Source: an uncultured Erysipelotrichaceae bacterium
Lineage (GTDB): Bacteria; Bacillota_I; Bacilli_A; RFN20; CAG-288
DNA length: 6,466 nt
Reading direction: 5' to 3'
Assembly (NCBI GenBank): GCA_902771745.1
Contig: CACXYG010000124.1
Span: 1-6,466 of the forward strand
Shown: positions 5,680 to 6,466 of the stretch, in pieces
Layout: every line of letters begins with the position of its first letter
How positions within the stretch are numbered: the first letter of the stretch is position 1
The notes under the pieces: model-generated
Database searches by the model: none
What the model was told of the DNA's origin: nothing
What the model saw: the letters and a program-made list of their open reading frames with translations, nothing else
Translations under genes and position numbers: made by a program

Positions 5680-6466
5680 ATGAGAAAAACTCCTGTTATC
5701 GCTCTTCTATCGATGATGCTTCTTGTCTCTTGTGGCTCAACCTCAAGTGAGGCTTTGTCATCTTCTGCTGAAGAAGTAATCTCTTCTACAAGCATCGGTG
5801 ATGATGTTTATGAGAGCAACATCCTAGAAGACGATTACAGGAATTATTATGAAATCTTTGTCTACTCCTTTGCCGACTCTAATGGTGATGGTATTGGTGA
5901 TCTAAACGGCATCACTGCGAAATTACCATATCTCAGAGATATCGGTTATACCGGTATCTGGTTGACGCCGATCTTCAAATCCAACTCCTATCATAAATAC
6001 GATACGATCGATTACTTTGAAATCGCGAAAGACTTCGGTACACTCGATGACTTAAAAGCCTTGGTGAGTAAAGCTCATGAACTAGGGATGAAAGTCATTC
6101 TGGATGGCGTCTTTAACCACACGTCCAGTTATTCCAAAGATTATGAGAAAGCCTTGATTGCTCATCGTAAAAAACTCAATAATGAAACACTGAGTGAAGA
6201 AGAAAGCAATTATGAATCCCTTTATGTCTTTGTCGATAATGAAGAAGATAAGATCTCTGGCCATAAATATTCCAAAGCCGGCGCTAACGCCTTCTATTAT
6301 GAATGTAACTTTGCTGATGATATGCCAGAATTAGACTTTGAAAGTGAATATACCTACACCTATATAAAGTCTATCATTGACTACTATATGAGCGATGATA
6401 TCAAGGTTGATGGCTTCCGTCGTTCCTCGCGTAAAGACGATTTCCTCTGTCTTCCTGGCATTGATA
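5680..6466 (+). CDS. Alpha-amylase family (GH13) lipoprotein, 3' end beyond the window
   Basis: This is a probable membrane-anchored, extracellular glycoside hydrolase acting on starch or glycogen; 262 codons are visible and the gene is cut at the right edge. Residues 1-17 form a signal peptide with lipobox LVSC, lipidated at Cys18, followed by a Ser-rich linker to about 40. The GH13 (beta/alpha)8 barrel then starts: YYEIFVYSFADSNGDGIGDLNGI (57-79, with the DxNxDGxGD calcium site), GYTGIWLTPIF (89-99), SYHKYDTIDYFEI (103-115), conserved region I VILDGVFNHTS (139-149), and MPELDFES (215-222). Region II should read GFRLDA, but here it is GFRRSS (245-250), so the nucleophilic Asp is Ser249 while Arg247 is kept. 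That lies about 40 bp from the window edge, so error or a real pseudoenzyme are both possible. Domains for the acid/base Glu and third Asp are not visible. The start is ATG 5680 with AAAGGA 8 nt upstream. It could be a neopullulanase- or oligosaccharidase-like GH13 rather than a true alpha-amylase. Confidence 0.82.
   Translation, partial: MRKTPVIALLSMMLLVSCGSTSSEALSSSAEEVISSTSIGDDVYESNILEDDYRNYYEIFVYSFADSNGDGIGDLNGITAKLPYLRDIGYTGIWLTPIFKSNSYHKYDTIDYFEIAKDFGTLDDLKALVSKAHELGMKVILDGVFNHTSSYSKDYEKALIAHRKKLNNETLSEEESNYESLYVFVDNEEDKISGHKYSKAGANAFYYECNFADDMPELDFESEYTYTYIKSIIDYYMSDDIKVDGFRRSSRKDDFLCLPGID

Overview
This window is one strand-consistent maltose/maltodextrin utilisation cluster. All five genes lie on the + strand, in the order malQ (4-alpha-glucanotransferase), malE-like (maltodextrin-binding lipoprotein), malF and malG (ABC permeases), then the 5' part of a GH13 alpha-amylase lipoprotein that runs off the right edge. 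The moderately AT-rich DNA, strong AGGAGG-type ribosome sites, lipobox signal peptides followed by Ser/Thr-rich linkers, and TGG (not TGA) for tryptophan suggest a low-GC Gram-positive bacterium with the standard code. An uncultured Bacilli/Erysipelotrichia-like gut or rumen lineage would fit, but that placement is inference and no rRNA is present.

Layout: 1-152 is an AT-rich leader with two weak promoter candidates and a cre/LacI-like operator (128-142) touching the malQ ribosome site. malQ occupies 153-1679. A 94-bp gap leads to malE (1774-3096). An 84-bp gap with a strong GC-rich hairpin (3117-3145) separates malE from malF (3181-4770). malG overlaps the end of malF (start ambiguous, 4751 or a frame-shifted 4770; stop 5674). 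The amylase starts 5 bp after malG at 5680 and is cut off at 6466. No non-coding stretch exceeds 300 bases.

How the genes work together (inference from family knowledge): the membrane-anchored amylase cuts starch or glycogen outside the cell, the MalE-like lipoprotein captures maltodextrins, MalF-MalG import them, and cytoplasmic MalQ rearranges them. No ATPase gene (MalK/MsmX type) is present, so the transporter probably uses one encoded elsewhere, as is common in Firmicutes.

This is a recognisable pathway rather than a new system. The points worth a second look are: (1) at the malF/malG junction an ideal ribosome site plus TAATGA start is in the wrong frame for MalG, as if one base were missing; (2) the amylase lacks the GH13 nucleophile Asp where GFRxD should read, very near the window end; (3) MalQ has Ile in place of the near-invariant Arg two residues before its nucleophile, plus other motif changes; (4) the malE-malF hairpin; (5) the cre-like operator over the malQ start.
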